Shown here piece by piece: positions 31,939 through 40,790 of a stretch of DNA of 45,208 nt. Source of the DNA: WLNJ01 sp037131165. Its GTDB lineage: Bacteria; Actinomycetota; Thermoleophilia; Solirubrobacterales; Solirubrobacteraceae. Every line of letters starts with the position of its first letter. Within the stretch, counting starts at the first letter, position 1. The position numbers and the translations under genes are program-made. A model generated the notes under the pieces. It worked only from the letters and a program-made list of their open reading frames with translations, made no database searches and was not told the origin of the DNA. The DNA is taken from assembly GCA_037131165.1 (NCBI GenBank), contig JBAXRO010000008.1, forward strand, positions 1 to 45,208, read 5' to 3'.

Positions 31939-31944
31939 ATACGA
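31939..31944 (+). promoter_or_regulatory. -10 box of the peroxiredoxin gene
   Basis: TACGAT, with a ~30-nt leader and AAGGGAG before the ATG at 31980. Confidence 0.35.
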
Positions 31945-31979
31945 TCAGGTCGCTCAAACCAAACCAAGGGAGCGCAGCG

Positions 31980-32441
31980 ATGCCGAAGGGACCACAGCCG
32001 GGCGATCAGGCTCCGGACTTCCAACTGGAGGGAACGGACGGCAGCTTCAAGCTCTCCGACAACCTTGGCAAGAGGGTCGTGCTGCTGTTCTACCCGGGTG
32101 ACGACACCCCGGTCTGCACCAAGCAGTTCTGCTCCTACCGCGACGCGGGCGAGGACATGAGCTCGCTCGAAGCCGTCGTTGTCGGCATCTCACCGCAGGG
32201 ACTCGACAGCCACGCGAACTTCATCGCCAAGCACAGCCTCAACGTGCCCCTGCTCGCCGACACGGGCAAGACCGCCGCGAAGCTCTACGGCATGACAGGC
32301 CTGCTGCCGCCCGGCACCAAGCGCGGAGTCGTGATCGTCGACGAGCAAGGCAAGGTCGCCTTCCGCCACGACCACCTGATCGGGCTCGACTTCCTGACAG
32401 TCGACCAACTGAAAGCCGCCCTCGCTGGCGTCCGGGCCTGA
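31980..32441 (+). CDS. bcp: Peroxiredoxin, BCP/PrxQ type
   Basis: 153 residues. D-F-Q-L-E-G-T-D-G is the usual N-terminal strand block and F-Y-P-G-D-D-T-P-V-C-T-K-Q-F-C carries the peroxidatic Cys46 and, five residues on, the resolving Cys51, the atypical 2-Cys layout. It reduces hydrogen peroxide and organic hydroperoxides with electrons from thioredoxin or a similar thiol. The next gene, a thioredoxin-fold protein, starts 4 nt after its stop and could be its reductant. Confidence 0.93.
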   Translation: MPKGPQPGDQAPDFQLEGTDGSFKLSDNLGKRVVLLFYPGDDTPVCTKQFCSYRDAGEDMSSLEAVVVGISPQGLDSHANFIAKHSLNVPLLADTGKTAAKLYGMTGLLPPGTKRGVVIVDEQGKVAFRHDHLIGLDFLTVDQLKAALAGVRA

Positions 32442-32445
32442 CACC

Positions 32446-32718
32446 ATGACGCTCTACACCTGCGGCCAGAAGCTGAGCGGAGCCTCCCTCGGACATCCCT
32501 GCGGACGGGCAGGCGACGCCCTGCGCAAGGCCGGCCACAAGTTCGAGATCGAAGTCGTCGGCGGCTACCGCCTGCTGCCTTGGACTCGGAGCGGACAGCG
32601 CACCACAGTGCGTCAGCTGAGCGGTCAGGAGAACGTGCCGATCCTCGTGCTCGACGATGGCGAAGTCGTGTCCGGAAGCAGTTCGATCGTCAGGTGGGCG
32701 AAGGCCAACCCAGCCTGA
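32446..32718 (+). CDS. Thioredoxin-fold (glutaredoxin/GST-N like) protein
   Basis: 90 residues, 4 nt after bcp. M-T-L-Y-T-C-G is the first strand; H-P-C-G-R-A-G-D-A-L-R-K-A-G replaces the usual C-P-Y-C motif and may supply a single active cysteine; V-P-I-L-V-L-D-D-G-E-V-V-S-G-S-S-S-I-V-R-W is the conserved cis-proline and thiol-contact block of glutaredoxin/GST N-domains. A redox partner for the peroxiredoxin is the likely job. Confidence 0.75.
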   Translation: MTLYTCGQKLSGASLGHPCGRAGDALRKAGHKFEIEVVGGYRLLPWTRSGQRTTVRQLSGQENVPILVLDDGEVVSGSSSIVRWAKANPA

Positions 32719-32748
32719 ATCCGGTGGCGCCGGGAGGACCGGCAAGGC

Positions 32749-32760
32749 GTAAGGTTCATC
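32749..32760 (+). promoter_or_regulatory. Candidate promoter of the GH1 gene (GTAAGGTTCATC)
   Basis: The 12-mer contains a TAAGGT -10-like box and recurs exactly at 39249-39260 before the secreted lipase gene. Here a ~40-nt leader with GAGGAGGG follows, so TAAGG cannot be the ribosome site. Confidence 0.45.
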
Positions 32761-32798
32761 GCTGAGGGCCGCATGCGCGGCCACCCTGAGGAGGGAAC

Positions 32799-34451
32799 AT
32801 GCGAGCAGGAACGCTCACCACAGTGGTCGTCGCAACGGCCGCCTTGGCGCTGCCCTCGACGGCCGCCGCCGGGGCGTCGGCGCCCGAGGCCTTCCCCAAT
32901 GGCTTCATGTGGGGCACGGCGAGCTCCGGATTCCAAACCGAGATGGGCGCAGGCTCCGCCTATTCCGACAAGGGCAGCGACTGGTGGAAGTGGGTCCGCG
33001 ACCCCGCGAACATCTCGTCGAAGAAGGTCAGCGGCGACCTTCCCGAAAAGGGACCGGGCGGATGGAAGACCGCGTTCTCGGGTGACATCGCGCTCACCAA
33101 GGGCCTCGGGATGAACACTTGGCGGATGGGCTTCGAGTGGAGTCGGATCTTCCCGAAGGCGACCGCGTCGGTCGCGGTCGGACCGACCATAACCACGACC
33201 AACCTCAAGGCGCTCGACAAGCTCGCGGACGCGAAGGCGGTCGCCAAGTACAGGACGATCCTCAAGTCGGCCCGCTCGAAGGGCCTGCGACCGTTCGTGA
33301 CCCTCAACCACTTCACCCTCCCACTCTGGGCCCACGACCCGATCGCCGTGCGCGACGCGCTGAGCGGTCGAGGCCCCGACTCGCCACTGCCCACCAACCT
33401 GACCTCCAAGTCGGGATGGCTGGCGGCCACCACAGTCCAGGAATTCCGCAAGTACGCCGCGTACGCAGCATGGAAGTTCGGTGACCTCGTCGACTGGTGG
33501 TCACCGGTGAACGAGCCGATGGTCGTCGCGGTCTCCGGGTTCGTGAACGTGCCGGGCGCCTACGCCAACTGGTTCCCGCCCGGGGTCTTCTCGTACACGG
33601 CGGCGGCCAAGGCGATCGAGAACCTCGCCGCGGCGAACTCGGTGGCCTACAGCGCAGTCCACTCGTTCGATTCGAAGGACTCCGACGGCGACGGCAAGAA
33701 GGCCCAGGTCGGGCTTGTCCAGAACATGATCCACTTCACCCCAGCCAACCCGCTCAGCGCAAACGACGTCGCCTCGACCGACCACGCCGACCGGATCTTC
33801 AACAGGCTGCTCCCTGACGCCGCGATCAACGGTCAGCTGGACCGCAATGCCAACGGCGTCGCCGACCCGGGCGAGTACGACCCGGCCGAACGCAACAAGG
33901 CCGACTTCTTCGGCGTCAACTACTACTTCCGCGGTCGGGTCACCGGGGTCGGAACTTCGCTCAGCTCGACGATCCCGCTGCTCGACTTCCTGCCGAAGAC
34001 CGGGTACCGGTGGGCACTCAACCCGACGGCGGACGTCTGCCCGACAACCTGCTCGCAGTTCGGGTCCGAGATCGACGTCGACGGCTTCGGTGCGGTGCTT
34101 CGCGAGGCCGCCGGTTATGGCAAGCCGCTGATCGTCACCGAGAACGGGATTGCCGACAGCGGTGACAGCCAGCGCACCGAGTTCCTCGTGCGCCACCTCG
34201 ACCAGGCGTGGCGGGTAGTGGGTGAGAAGCCGGGCGGAGTGCCGCTGCTCGGGTGGTTCCACTGGAGCCTGACCGACAACTACGAGTGGACTGCCGGCTA
34301 CACGCCGAAGTTCGGCCTGTACTCCTACTCCGCGAAGACCCTGAAGCGAACGGCACGGCCGGCGGCCGCCGTGGTCAAGACGATCGCGAAGGGGAACGCG
34401 ATCCCCGGCGAGGTCATCGACCGGTGGATCAACACGGCCCCGAACTCCTGA
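32799..34451 (+). CDS. Secreted GH1-family glycoside hydrolase (beta-glycosidase)
   Basis: 550 residues with GAGGAGGGAAC before the ATG. Residues 1-25 are a signal peptide (ending T-A-A-A-G). F-P-N-G-F-M-W-G-T-A-S-S-G-F-Q-T-E opens the GH1 barrel, T-W-R-M-G-F-E-W-S-R-I follows, the acid/base is Glu239 in V-N-E-P and the nucleophile Glu448 in V-T-E-N-G. W-S-L-T-D-N-Y-E-W is the substrate-binding block near the end. It cleaves beta-glucosides or beta-galactosides outside the cytoplasm. Most GH1 enzymes are intracellular, so export is a little unusual. It is not next to any sugar transporter. Confidence 0.9.
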   Translation: MRAGTLTTVVVATAALALPSTAAAGASAPEAFPNGFMWGTASSGFQTEMGAGSAYSDKGSDWWKWVRDPANISSKKVSGDLPEKGPGGWKTAFSGDIALTKGLGMNTWRMGFEWSRIFPKATASVAVGPTITTTNLKALDKLADAKAVAKYRTILKSARSKGLRPFVTLNHFTLPLWAHDPIAVRDALSGRGPDSPLPTNLTSKSGWLAATTVQEFRKYAAYAAWKFGDLVDWWSPVNEPMVVAVSGFVNVPGAYANWFPPGVFSYTAAAKAIENLAAANSVAYSAVHSFDSKDSDGDGKKAQVGLVQNMIHFTPANPLSANDVASTDHADRIFNRLLPDAAINGQLDRNANGVADPGEYDPAERNKADFFGVNYYFRGRVTGVGTSLSSTIPLLDFLPKTGYRWALNPTADVCPTTCSQFGSEIDVDGFGAVLREAAGYGKPLIVTENGIADSGDSQRTEFLVRHLDQAWRVVGEKPGGVPLLGWFHWSLTDNYEWTAGYTPKFGLYSYSAKTLKRTARPAAAVVKTIAKGNAIPGEVIDRWINTAPNS

Positions 34452-34484
34452 CTCGGGGGCGTCGACCGACGCCGCGCCGGTCGG

Positions 34485-35966
34485 TCAGCCGACCGCTGCG
34501 CTGCGGTCGTGCCCGCGCGAGAACCTGAGGACCCCGTCGTCGAGCGGGACGGTGCGGGCCGTCCTGGTGTCGCGACGGAGATTGAGGTCGAGGTTCCACG
34601 GCTCGCGACCGCCCGACTGCGGGAACAGGTGGCGGGAGCGCAGGACGTAGTTGGACGTGTAGTCGCCGAAAGGCTGGGTTTCCAGTGACGGATCCGAGTT
34701 GACAGGCACACAGCTTGCCCAGCCGCCCTCGCTCATGTGGCGAAGCAGCCGCTCGAAGTACTCAGAGACAACCTCGACCCTCAGCGTCCAGGCGACGTGC
34801 GGGTAGGGGAACGAACAGATGAGGTTCGGTGCGCCGGTGATCATCATCCCGCGGTAGGTGACGGCGGCGGAGACGTCCAGCGGTTCACCGTCGACCGAGA
34901 GTTCGATCCCGCCGAAGGCGAGCAGATCCAAGCCAGTCGCGGTGACGACGATGTCCGCCTCGAGCTCGCGGCCGGACTCGAGCACGATGCCCGACTCGTT
35001 GAACGACCTGATCCGATCGGTGACGACCGAGGCCGATCCCTTGCGGATGGACCTGAACAGATCCCCACCCGGGACCACGCAGAGCCGCTGATCCCACGGG
35101 TCGTACTTCGGAGTGAAATCCCGCTCGACGTCATAGCCGTCGGGAAGCTGCCGCTCGACTCCCTTGATCAGCATCCGCCGCATCAGCTTCGGTTGCTTCT
35201 TGCTGAGGTTCCAGACCAGTTCCTGGGTGAAGATGCTCTTGCGACGGGCGATCGAATAGAGCCTCTTCGGCGAAACCCGTCCGCGCAGCGCACCGACGAC
35301 CGGATCGCGCCACGGGATTGCCGCCATGTACGACGGGGAGCGCTGGAGCATCGTCACGTGCGCGGCCTTCTCCGCCATCACCGGGACGATCGTCACCGCG
35401 GTCGCTCCACTGCCGACCACGACGACCCGCTTGCCGGACCAGTCGAGGTCTTCGGGCCAGTGCTGCGGATGGACGACCGTGCCGGCAAAGCGCTCGATGC
35501 CGGGGAAGTCCGGGGAGTGACCCTGGTCGTAGCGGAAGTAGCCCGTGGCGCTGAAGAGCCAGCGCGCTGTCAGGACGACTCCCTGGCCGTCGGGGCCGGT
35601 CGCCCGGACTCGCCACAGCGACTCCTCGCTCGACCAGTCCGCGCCTGCGACCGTGTGGCCGAATCGGATCTTGCGATCGACCCCGAACTTCGAAGCCGTC
35701 TCGCCGAGGTACTCGCGGATCGCTTCGCCGTGACCGATCGCGTCCTTCGACTGCCAGGGGTTGAAGGAGTAGCCGAACGTGTACATGTCGACGTCGCTCC
35801 TGATCCCCGGGTAGCGGAAGAGGTCCCAGGTGCCGCCAATCCGTTCGCGCGACTCGAGGATCGCGTAGCTCGTCCCGGGGAGGTTGCGTTCGAGCTGGGA
35901 TGCGATCCCGATGCCGGTGATGCCGGCACCGACGATCAGCACATCGAAGTCCGGGGAATCGGCCAC
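34485..35966 (-). CDS. FAD monooxygenase, EthA-like Baeyer-Villiger type (copy 2)
   Basis: 493 residues from a GTG overlapping the stop of the upstream paralogue by one base (TAGTG). FAD motif G-A-G-I-T-G-I-G; Baeyer-Villiger fingerprint F-A-G-T-V-V-H-P-Q-H-W-P; NADPH motif G-S-G-A-T-A; later F-T-P-K-Y-D-P-W-D-Q-R as in EthA. It would convert ketones to esters with NADPH and O2. It resembles its neighbour closely throughout, so a tandem duplication produced the pair. The C-terminus is Arg/His rich and less conserved. Confidence 0.9.
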   Translation of the reverse strand: MADSPDFDVLIVGAGITGIGIASQLERNLPGTSYAILESRERIGGTWDLFRYPGIRSDVDMYTFGYSFNPWQSKDAIGHGEAIREYLGETASKFGVDRKIRFGHTVAGADWSSEESLWRVRATGPDGQGVVLTARWLFSATGYFRYDQGHSPDFPGIERFAGTVVHPQHWPEDLDWSGKRVVVVGSGATAVTIVPVMAEKAAHVTMLQRSPSYMAAIPWRDPVVGALRGRVSPKRLYSIARRKSIFTQELVWNLSKKQPKLMRRMLIKGVERQLPDGYDVERDFTPKYDPWDQRLCVVPGGDLFRSIRKGSASVVTDRIRSFNESGIVLESGRELEADIVVTATGLDLLAFGGIELSVDGEPLDVSAAVTYRGMMITGAPNLICSFPYPHVAWTLRVEVVSEYFERLLRHMSEGGWASCVPVNSDPSLETQPFGDYTSNYVLRSRHLFPQSGGREPWNLDLNLRRDTRTARTVPLDDGVLRFSRGHDRSAAVG

Positions 35967-37456
35967 TACGAGAGTGTGACTGGTTCGCGACGCGCCGTCA
36001 CCCGGGTGAAGCTGAGGATCCCATCCTCGATCTCGACGTCACGCAGGGCCTTGCGATCCTTGAGGTAGTTCATGCTCAGCTCCCAAGGCTCCCTCTCCCC
36101 CTCGCGCGGGAAGAGATGCAGCGACCGCTGAACGTACCCGGCGTCGAAATCGAGCAGTGGCCTGGTCCCCATCGTGGGGTCGTCGTTGATCGGGACGCAC
36201 TCGATGTAGCCGAGGCGGTCCATGTGGGCGAGGACACGGCAGAGGTAGTCGCAGACCAGGTCGACCTTCAGGGTCCACGACGCGTTGGTGTAGCCGATCG
36301 CGTAGGTGAAGTTCGGGATGCCGCTGAGCATCATCCCGCGGTAGGCGATCGAGTCGGAGATGTCGACCGGCTCGCCGTCGAGGGTCAGGGTCGCCCCGCC
36401 GAATGCGAGGAGGTCGAGGCCGGTCGCGGTGACGATCACATCCGCGTCGAGTCGCTGGCCGGACTCGAGTTCGATCCCAACCTCGGTGAACGTCGCGATC
36501 CTGTCGGTCACGACGGAGGCCGAGCCGTCGCGGATCGCCCTGAAGAGGTCGCCGTCGGGAACCGAACAGAGCCGCTGGTCCCACGGGTTGTAGTGCGGAG
36601 TGAAGTTGCGCTCGACGTCGTAACCGTCGGGGAGCTGTTTCGCCGCCAGCCAGACCAGCAGTCGCTTCATCGCATTCGGGTAGCGCTTGCTGAGGACCCA
36701 CTGGAAGCGTTGGAAGAAGACGTTCTTGCGCCTCGTCAAGGCGTATGCGCGCTCCGGGGACAGGTGGCGCTTGAGGAAGTTCGCGACCGCGTCACGGGCG
36801 GGCACGGCGACGATGTAGGTCGGCGAGCGCTGGAGCATCGTCACGTGCGATGCGGTCCCAGCCAGCGCCGGCACGAGCGTGACGGCAGTGGCCCCGCTGC
36901 CGATCACCACGACGCGCTTGCCCGAGCAGTCGAGGTCCTCCGGCCAGTGCTGGGGATGGACGATCTCCCCTCGGAACCGCTCCCTCCCCTCGAAGACCGG
37001 GGTGTGGCCGTGGTCGTAGCGGTAGTAGCCGGTGGCGCAAAAGAGCCACCGCGCGGTGAACGTCGTCCTCTCCCCCGAATCGCCGACCTCGACCTGGACC
37101 GTCCAGAGCGAATCGGCACTCGACCAGTCGGTCGATGTCACCCGATGGCCGAAGCGGATGTGGCGGTCGACCCCGTACTCGGCCGCAGCCTCGCACACGT
37201 ACTTGCGGATCGAAGGGCCATCAGCGATCGACTGCCTGTCGCGCCAGGGCTTGAAGGCGTAACCGAAGGTGTGAAGGTCAGAGTCGCTCCTGATGCCCGG
37301 GTACCTGAAGAGCGACCATGTCCCGCCGATCTCGTCACGGGCCTCGAGGACCGCGTAGCTCTTGCCGGGCAAGGCCCGCTCGAGGTGGCATCCAGCCCCG
37401 ATCCCCGAGACGCCGGCACCAACGATCAGGACATCGAAATCAGGCTCCGGCTGCAT
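35966..37456 (-). CDS. FAD monooxygenase, EthA-like Baeyer-Villiger type (copy 1)
   Basis: 496 residues from the ATG at 37456. FAD motif G-A-G-V-S-G-I-G, fingerprint F-R-G-E-I-V-H-P-Q-H-W-P, second nucleotide motif G-S-G-A-T-A, and F-T-P-H-Y-N-P-W-D-Q-R near residue 310. All are as in EthA-type Baeyer-Villiger enzymes, which act on ketones and in mycobacteria also activate thioamide drugs. It begins 81 nt after the GMC oxidoreductase gene. An alcohol oxidised by the GMC enzyme could be the ketone source; this is inference. Confidence 0.92.
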   Translation of the reverse strand: MQPEPDFDVLIVGAGVSGIGAGCHLERALPGKSYAVLEARDEIGGTWSLFRYPGIRSDSDLHTFGYAFKPWRDRQSIADGPSIRKYVCEAAAEYGVDRHIRFGHRVTSTDWSSADSLWTVQVEVGDSGERTTFTARWLFCATGYYRYDHGHTPVFEGRERFRGEIVHPQHWPEDLDCSGKRVVVIGSGATAVTLVPALAGTASHVTMLQRSPTYIVAVPARDAVANFLKRHLSPERAYALTRRKNVFFQRFQWVLSKRYPNAMKRLLVWLAAKQLPDGYDVERNFTPHYNPWDQRLCSVPDGDLFRAIRDGSASVVTDRIATFTEVGIELESGQRLDADVIVTATGLDLLAFGGATLTLDGEPVDISDSIAYRGMMLSGIPNFTYAIGYTNASWTLKVDLVCDYLCRVLAHMDRLGYIECVPINDDPTMGTRPLLDFDAGYVQRSLHLFPREGEREPWELSMNYLKDRKALRDVEIEDGILSFTRVTARREPVTLS

Positions 37457-37537
37457 GGAGGCAAGTTTGACCCATGCGCAAGGCACGGGTGTGAGTCGGG
37501 GCACAGCGGACCGGCGCGAGCCGGGACGAACGGGCGC

Positions 37538-39136
37538 TCAGGCGGCCGCGCCGACTGCGACCCGCCCGCGGATCAGGTCGGCTGCCCTCTCGCCGATCAT
37601 GATCGTCGGCGCGTTCGTGTTGCCACCGGTGATGACCGGCATCACCGACGCGTCGGCGACCCGCAGCCCGTCGATACCGCGGACCTTCAACTCCGGGTCG
37701 ACCACCGCCATGTCGTCCTGGCCGATCCTGCAGGTGCCGACCGGGTGGTAGATCAGCTCGACCCGGCGCCGCAGGTCGGCGATGATGTCGTCGTCGGTCT
37801 CGGTCGCACTGCCGGGCAGCAACTCCTCTCCGAGAGCGGAGCGCATCGGCTCGGTCGCAGCGAGCTCGCGTGACATCTTCACCCCGGCCAGCATCGACTC
37901 GACGTCCTCCGGCTCGGAGAGGGCGTTGGTGAGGACTCGCGGCTTCGCTGTCGGATCGGCCGAGCGCAGCCGGACCCAGCCGCGGCTCTTCGGTGAGACG
38001 AGCACTGGACCGAACGTGACCGCGTGATCGGTGTAGGACTGATCGAACCCGTGCTCACTGAAGTAAGCCGGGGCGAAGTGGAACTGGATGTTGGCCGCCG
38101 GCAGGCCGGGGCGCGTCCTTACGAAAGCGAATGCCTCCGCGACGGAGGTCGAGAGCGGCCCCTCGCGCTTGAGCAGCCACTGTGCGGCGTACTTCGGGTG
38201 CTCGGCGTCGGCCAGCGTCTCACCGACCGAGGACGCCCAGATCGCCACGAGGTAGGGGTGGTCCTGGAGGTTCTCGCCCACGCCGGGCAGGTCGTGGCGG
38301 ACGTCGACTCCGACCTCGGCCAGAGCTGCCTGCGGACCGATGCCGGAGAGCATCAGGATCTGAGGCGAGCCGTACGCGCCTGCAGAAAGGATGACCTCCT
38401 CGGCGGCGTGCGCGACACGCTCCCGGCCGCGCCTGTCGGCGTAGCGAACCCCGACCGCGCGACTGCCGTTGAACTCGATCCCGAGCACCTGTGCCTTGGC
38501 TACGACAGTCAGGTTGGTGCGCTTCATCGCCGGACGCAGGTAAGCGTCGGCGCTGCTCCAGCGGCGACCGGCGCGCTGGGTCACCTGCACCGGGGAGCAG
38601 CCGTCCTGCTCGGGTCCGTTGTAGTCGGGAATCCGCGGGATCCCGTACTCCTCGGCCGTCTTGAGGAACCGCTCGGCGAACGGTGAGGGACTGCGCGAGT
38701 CCTCGACCCTCAGCGGGCCGCCGGCACCGTGGTACTCGGACGCACCGCGCGAGTTGTCCTCGGCCTTCAAGAAGTAAGGCAGGACGTCGCGCCAACCCCA
38801 TCCCGTTGCGCCTTGGGCCTCCCAGAGGTCGTAGTCGAACGGACGGCCGCGCACGTAGAGCATCGCGTTCATCGACGAGGAGCCGCCGAGCGCCTTGCCG
38901 CGCGGCAGGTAAAGCGACCGGTTGTCGCAGAATGGCTCGGGCTCGGAGGAGAAGTCCCAGTCGAGCTTGGTCTTGAACTGCTTGGGGAAGGCCGCCGGGA
39001 TCGTGATGTTCGGATGGCGGTTGCTGCCGCCTGCCTCGATCAGGACGACCCGGCACGAAGGATCCTCAGAGAGGCGCGACGCGATCGCGCAGCCGGCCGA
39101 ACCGGCACCCACGACCACGTAGTCGGCTGCGTGCAT
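37538..39136 (-). CDS. GMC-family FAD oxidoreductase
   Basis: 532 residues from the ATG at 39136. FAD motif V-V-V-G-A-G-S-A-G-C, L-P-R-G-K-A-L-G-G-S-S-S-M-N-A-M (GMC signature 1), A-G-A-Y-G-S-P-Q-I-L-M-L-S-G-I-G (signature 2), and catalytic-region H in Y-H-P-V-G-T-C and N-T-N-A-P near the C-terminus. Members oxidise primary or secondary alcohols (choline, aliphatic alcohols, terpenols). It heads a three-gene set with the two Baeyer-Villiger enzymes. No betaine genes are nearby, so choline is not specially likely. Confidence 0.92.
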   Translation of the reverse strand: MHAADYVVVGAGSAGCAIASRLSEDPSCRVVLIEAGGSNRHPNITIPAAFPKQFKTKLDWDFSSEPEPFCDNRSLYLPRGKALGGSSSMNAMLYVRGRPFDYDLWEAQGATGWGWRDVLPYFLKAEDNSRGASEYHGAGGPLRVEDSRSPSPFAERFLKTAEEYGIPRIPDYNGPEQDGCSPVQVTQRAGRRWSSADAYLRPAMKRTNLTVVAKAQVLGIEFNGSRAVGVRYADRRGRERVAHAAEEVILSAGAYGSPQILMLSGIGPQAALAEVGVDVRHDLPGVGENLQDHPYLVAIWASSVGETLADAEHPKYAAQWLLKREGPLSTSVAEAFAFVRTRPGLPAANIQFHFAPAYFSEHGFDQSYTDHAVTFGPVLVSPKSRGWVRLRSADPTAKPRVLTNALSEPEDVESMLAGVKMSRELAATEPMRSALGEELLPGSATETDDDIIADLRRRVELIYHPVGTCRIGQDDMAVVDPELKVRGIDGLRVADASVMPVITGGNTNAPTIMIGERAADLIRGRVAVGAAA

Positions 39137-39248
39137 GTGGGGATCATTGCGCAACCCGCACGCTCCCGCCACCCCGACACCCCGCAGGAGAACCGCAACT
39201 ATCCGACCGGCCCCCGGTTACTACTGCCGTCAGCCAACCTCTCACTGT

Positions 39249-39260
39249 GTAAGGTTCATC
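39249..39260 (+). promoter_or_regulatory. Candidate promoter of the lipase gene (GTAAGGTTCATC)
   Basis: TAAGGT lies 7 nt before the ATG. It could act as -10 of a leaderless mRNA or as ribosome site (AAGG). The exact 12-mer at 32749, where it cannot be a ribosome site, favours the first. Confidence 0.45.
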
Positions 39261-39262
39261 AC

Positions 39263-40528
39263 ATGAAATTCACCAGCAGTTCACCCACCAGGCGCTTCGG
39301 CGTCCTTGCCGCTGCGGCGGCGATGTCCCTGTCCCTCGTGGCTGTCGCACCGGCAGCCGCAGCCATCCCAACCGGCCCGTCCGACAACACCTTCTACGCA
39401 CCGGCGCAAGGCAAGTACTGGAGCGGCAAGCCCGGCGACGTGGTCTGGAAGCGCGCAGCGCAGCCGGCCACGACTCTGAGCAACGCCTCGCAGTCGATCA
39501 CGGTCGTCTACAAGTCGAAGTCGCTCGCGAACAAGATGATCCCCGTCTCCGGCACGGTCTGGCTGCCCAAGGGCACCGCACCGGCGGGCGGCTGGCCGAT
39601 CATCTCCTGGGGCCATGGAACCACCGGCTCCGCCGATATCTGCGCACCGTCGAGGATCACCGACACGGTCTCGGGCAGCTACACCAGCTACGTGTTTCCT
39701 TCGATCAACACCTGGCTTGGCAAGGGCTACGCGGTCGCGATGAGCGACTACGAAGGCCTCGGCACCCCCGGCCAGCACCCTTGGCTGATCGGCCCGTCGG
39801 AAGGCCGCGGCATGATCGACATCGTCAAGGCGGCTCGCAAGCTGAGCCCCTCCGTGTCGAAGAACTGGGTCTCCACCGGACACTCGCAGGGCGGCCACGC
39901 CTCTCTGTTCGCGGCTTCGCTGGCCAAGAGCTGGGGAACTGGCCTGAACCTCAAGGGCGTCATGCCTTACGCACCGGCCAACAACATGAAGGCCACCGTG
40001 CTGTTCGCAGCCGGCGCGATTCCCGGACCGAGCTCGCTTTCCGGCCTCGGAGCGCTGCTGGTCCGTTCGCTCAAGGACGCGAACCCCACGATCGATCTCG
40101 CAACGGTCATGAACACGGGCCCCTACTCGAAGCTCCCGGAGATCGAGAAGCGCTGCCTGGGCGAGCTCGGGTCGACCGACTACTTCGGCCAGTACTCGCC
40201 GCAGCAGCTGCTCAAGGGCTGGAACACCAGCGCCAAGGACTGGCGTGACAACCCGCAGTGGGGTCGGCTCGTCGCAGCCCTCGACGGCTCGAAGATCAAC
40301 CCGACAGTGACCGTTCCGACCGGGATCAAGATCCAGATGTTCCAGGGCGGAGCCGACAGCACGGTTCCGGCGTTCACCACGAACGCACTGCTCACCCAGC
40401 TGCGTGGCAAGAACACGGGATCCGGTCAGGTGAACCTCACCGGCTACCCGTCGGCTGACCACGGCGGAGTCGTCGCCGCGGCCCTCGAGGACGCCAACGC
40501 GTTCCTCCTCAGCTCGTTCGGCCGCTAG
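39263..40528 (+). CDS. Secreted lipase, LIP family alpha/beta hydrolase
   Basis: 421 residues from the ATG at 39263. A signal peptide covers ~1-35 (R-R-F-G-V-L-A-A-A-A-A-M-S-L...A-A-A). I-I-S-W-G-H-G-T-T-G is the oxyanion strand block and S-T-G-H-S-Q-G-G-H carries nucleophile Ser208. S-D-Y-E-G-L-G-T-P-G lies between them as in the secretory lipase family; Q-G-G-A-D-S-T-V-P should hold the acid and A-D-H-G-G the histidine. It would release fatty acids from triglycerides or esters outside the cell. A perfect terminator follows. Confidence 0.9.
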   Translation: MKFTSSSPTRRFGVLAAAAAMSLSLVAVAPAAAAIPTGPSDNTFYAPAQGKYWSGKPGDVVWKRAAQPATTLSNASQSITVVYKSKSLANKMIPVSGTVWLPKGTAPAGGWPIISWGHGTTGSADICAPSRITDTVSGSYTSYVFPSINTWLGKGYAVAMSDYEGLGTPGQHPWLIGPSEGRGMIDIVKAARKLSPSVSKNWVSTGHSQGGHASLFAASLAKSWGTGLNLKGVMPYAPANNMKATVLFAAGAIPGPSSLSGLGALLVRSLKDANPTIDLATVMNTGPYSKLPEIEKRCLGELGSTDYFGQYSPQQLLKGWNTSAKDWRDNPQWGRLVAALDGSKINPTVTVPTGIKIQMFQGGADSTVPAFTTNALLTQLRGKNTGSGQVNLTGYPSADHGGVVAAALEDANAFLLSSFGR

Positions 40529-40555
40529 GCGAACCGCCTACCAAGAAGCGTCCAC

Positions 40556-40587
40556 GGGGCGCCGGAGCCAAACGGCTCCGGCGCCCC
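40556..40587 (+). terminator. Rho-independent terminator after the lipase gene
   Basis: Perfect 14-bp stem GGGGCGCCGGAGCC / GGCTCCGGCGCCCC with AAAC loop, 28 nt after the stop, followed by TCTT rather than a full U-run. Confidence 0.8.
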
Positions 40588-40790
40588 TCTTGCGTCCCGG
40601 GGCGCCGCTCGGCCCGCGCGGCGGTCCGGTCGTTCTCTGCGGCGACCAATACCTGTTGGGAGGGGTGGTTGCGAGAGGTCCAAGCGAACACTCGGCTCGC
40701 CCGACGGGATGGAGGGCGAGCGTTCGCGGCACCTGCTCGCCACCACCCCGCGCCACCAGCCCCGAGTCGGGAGAGAGGGCCAGCTGCCGC

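Noticed and set aside
38729..39262. Upstream extension of the lipase reading frame
   Set aside because: It overlaps the GMC oxidoreductase gene on the other strand and would place the signal peptide in the interior; the start at 39263 is clearly right.
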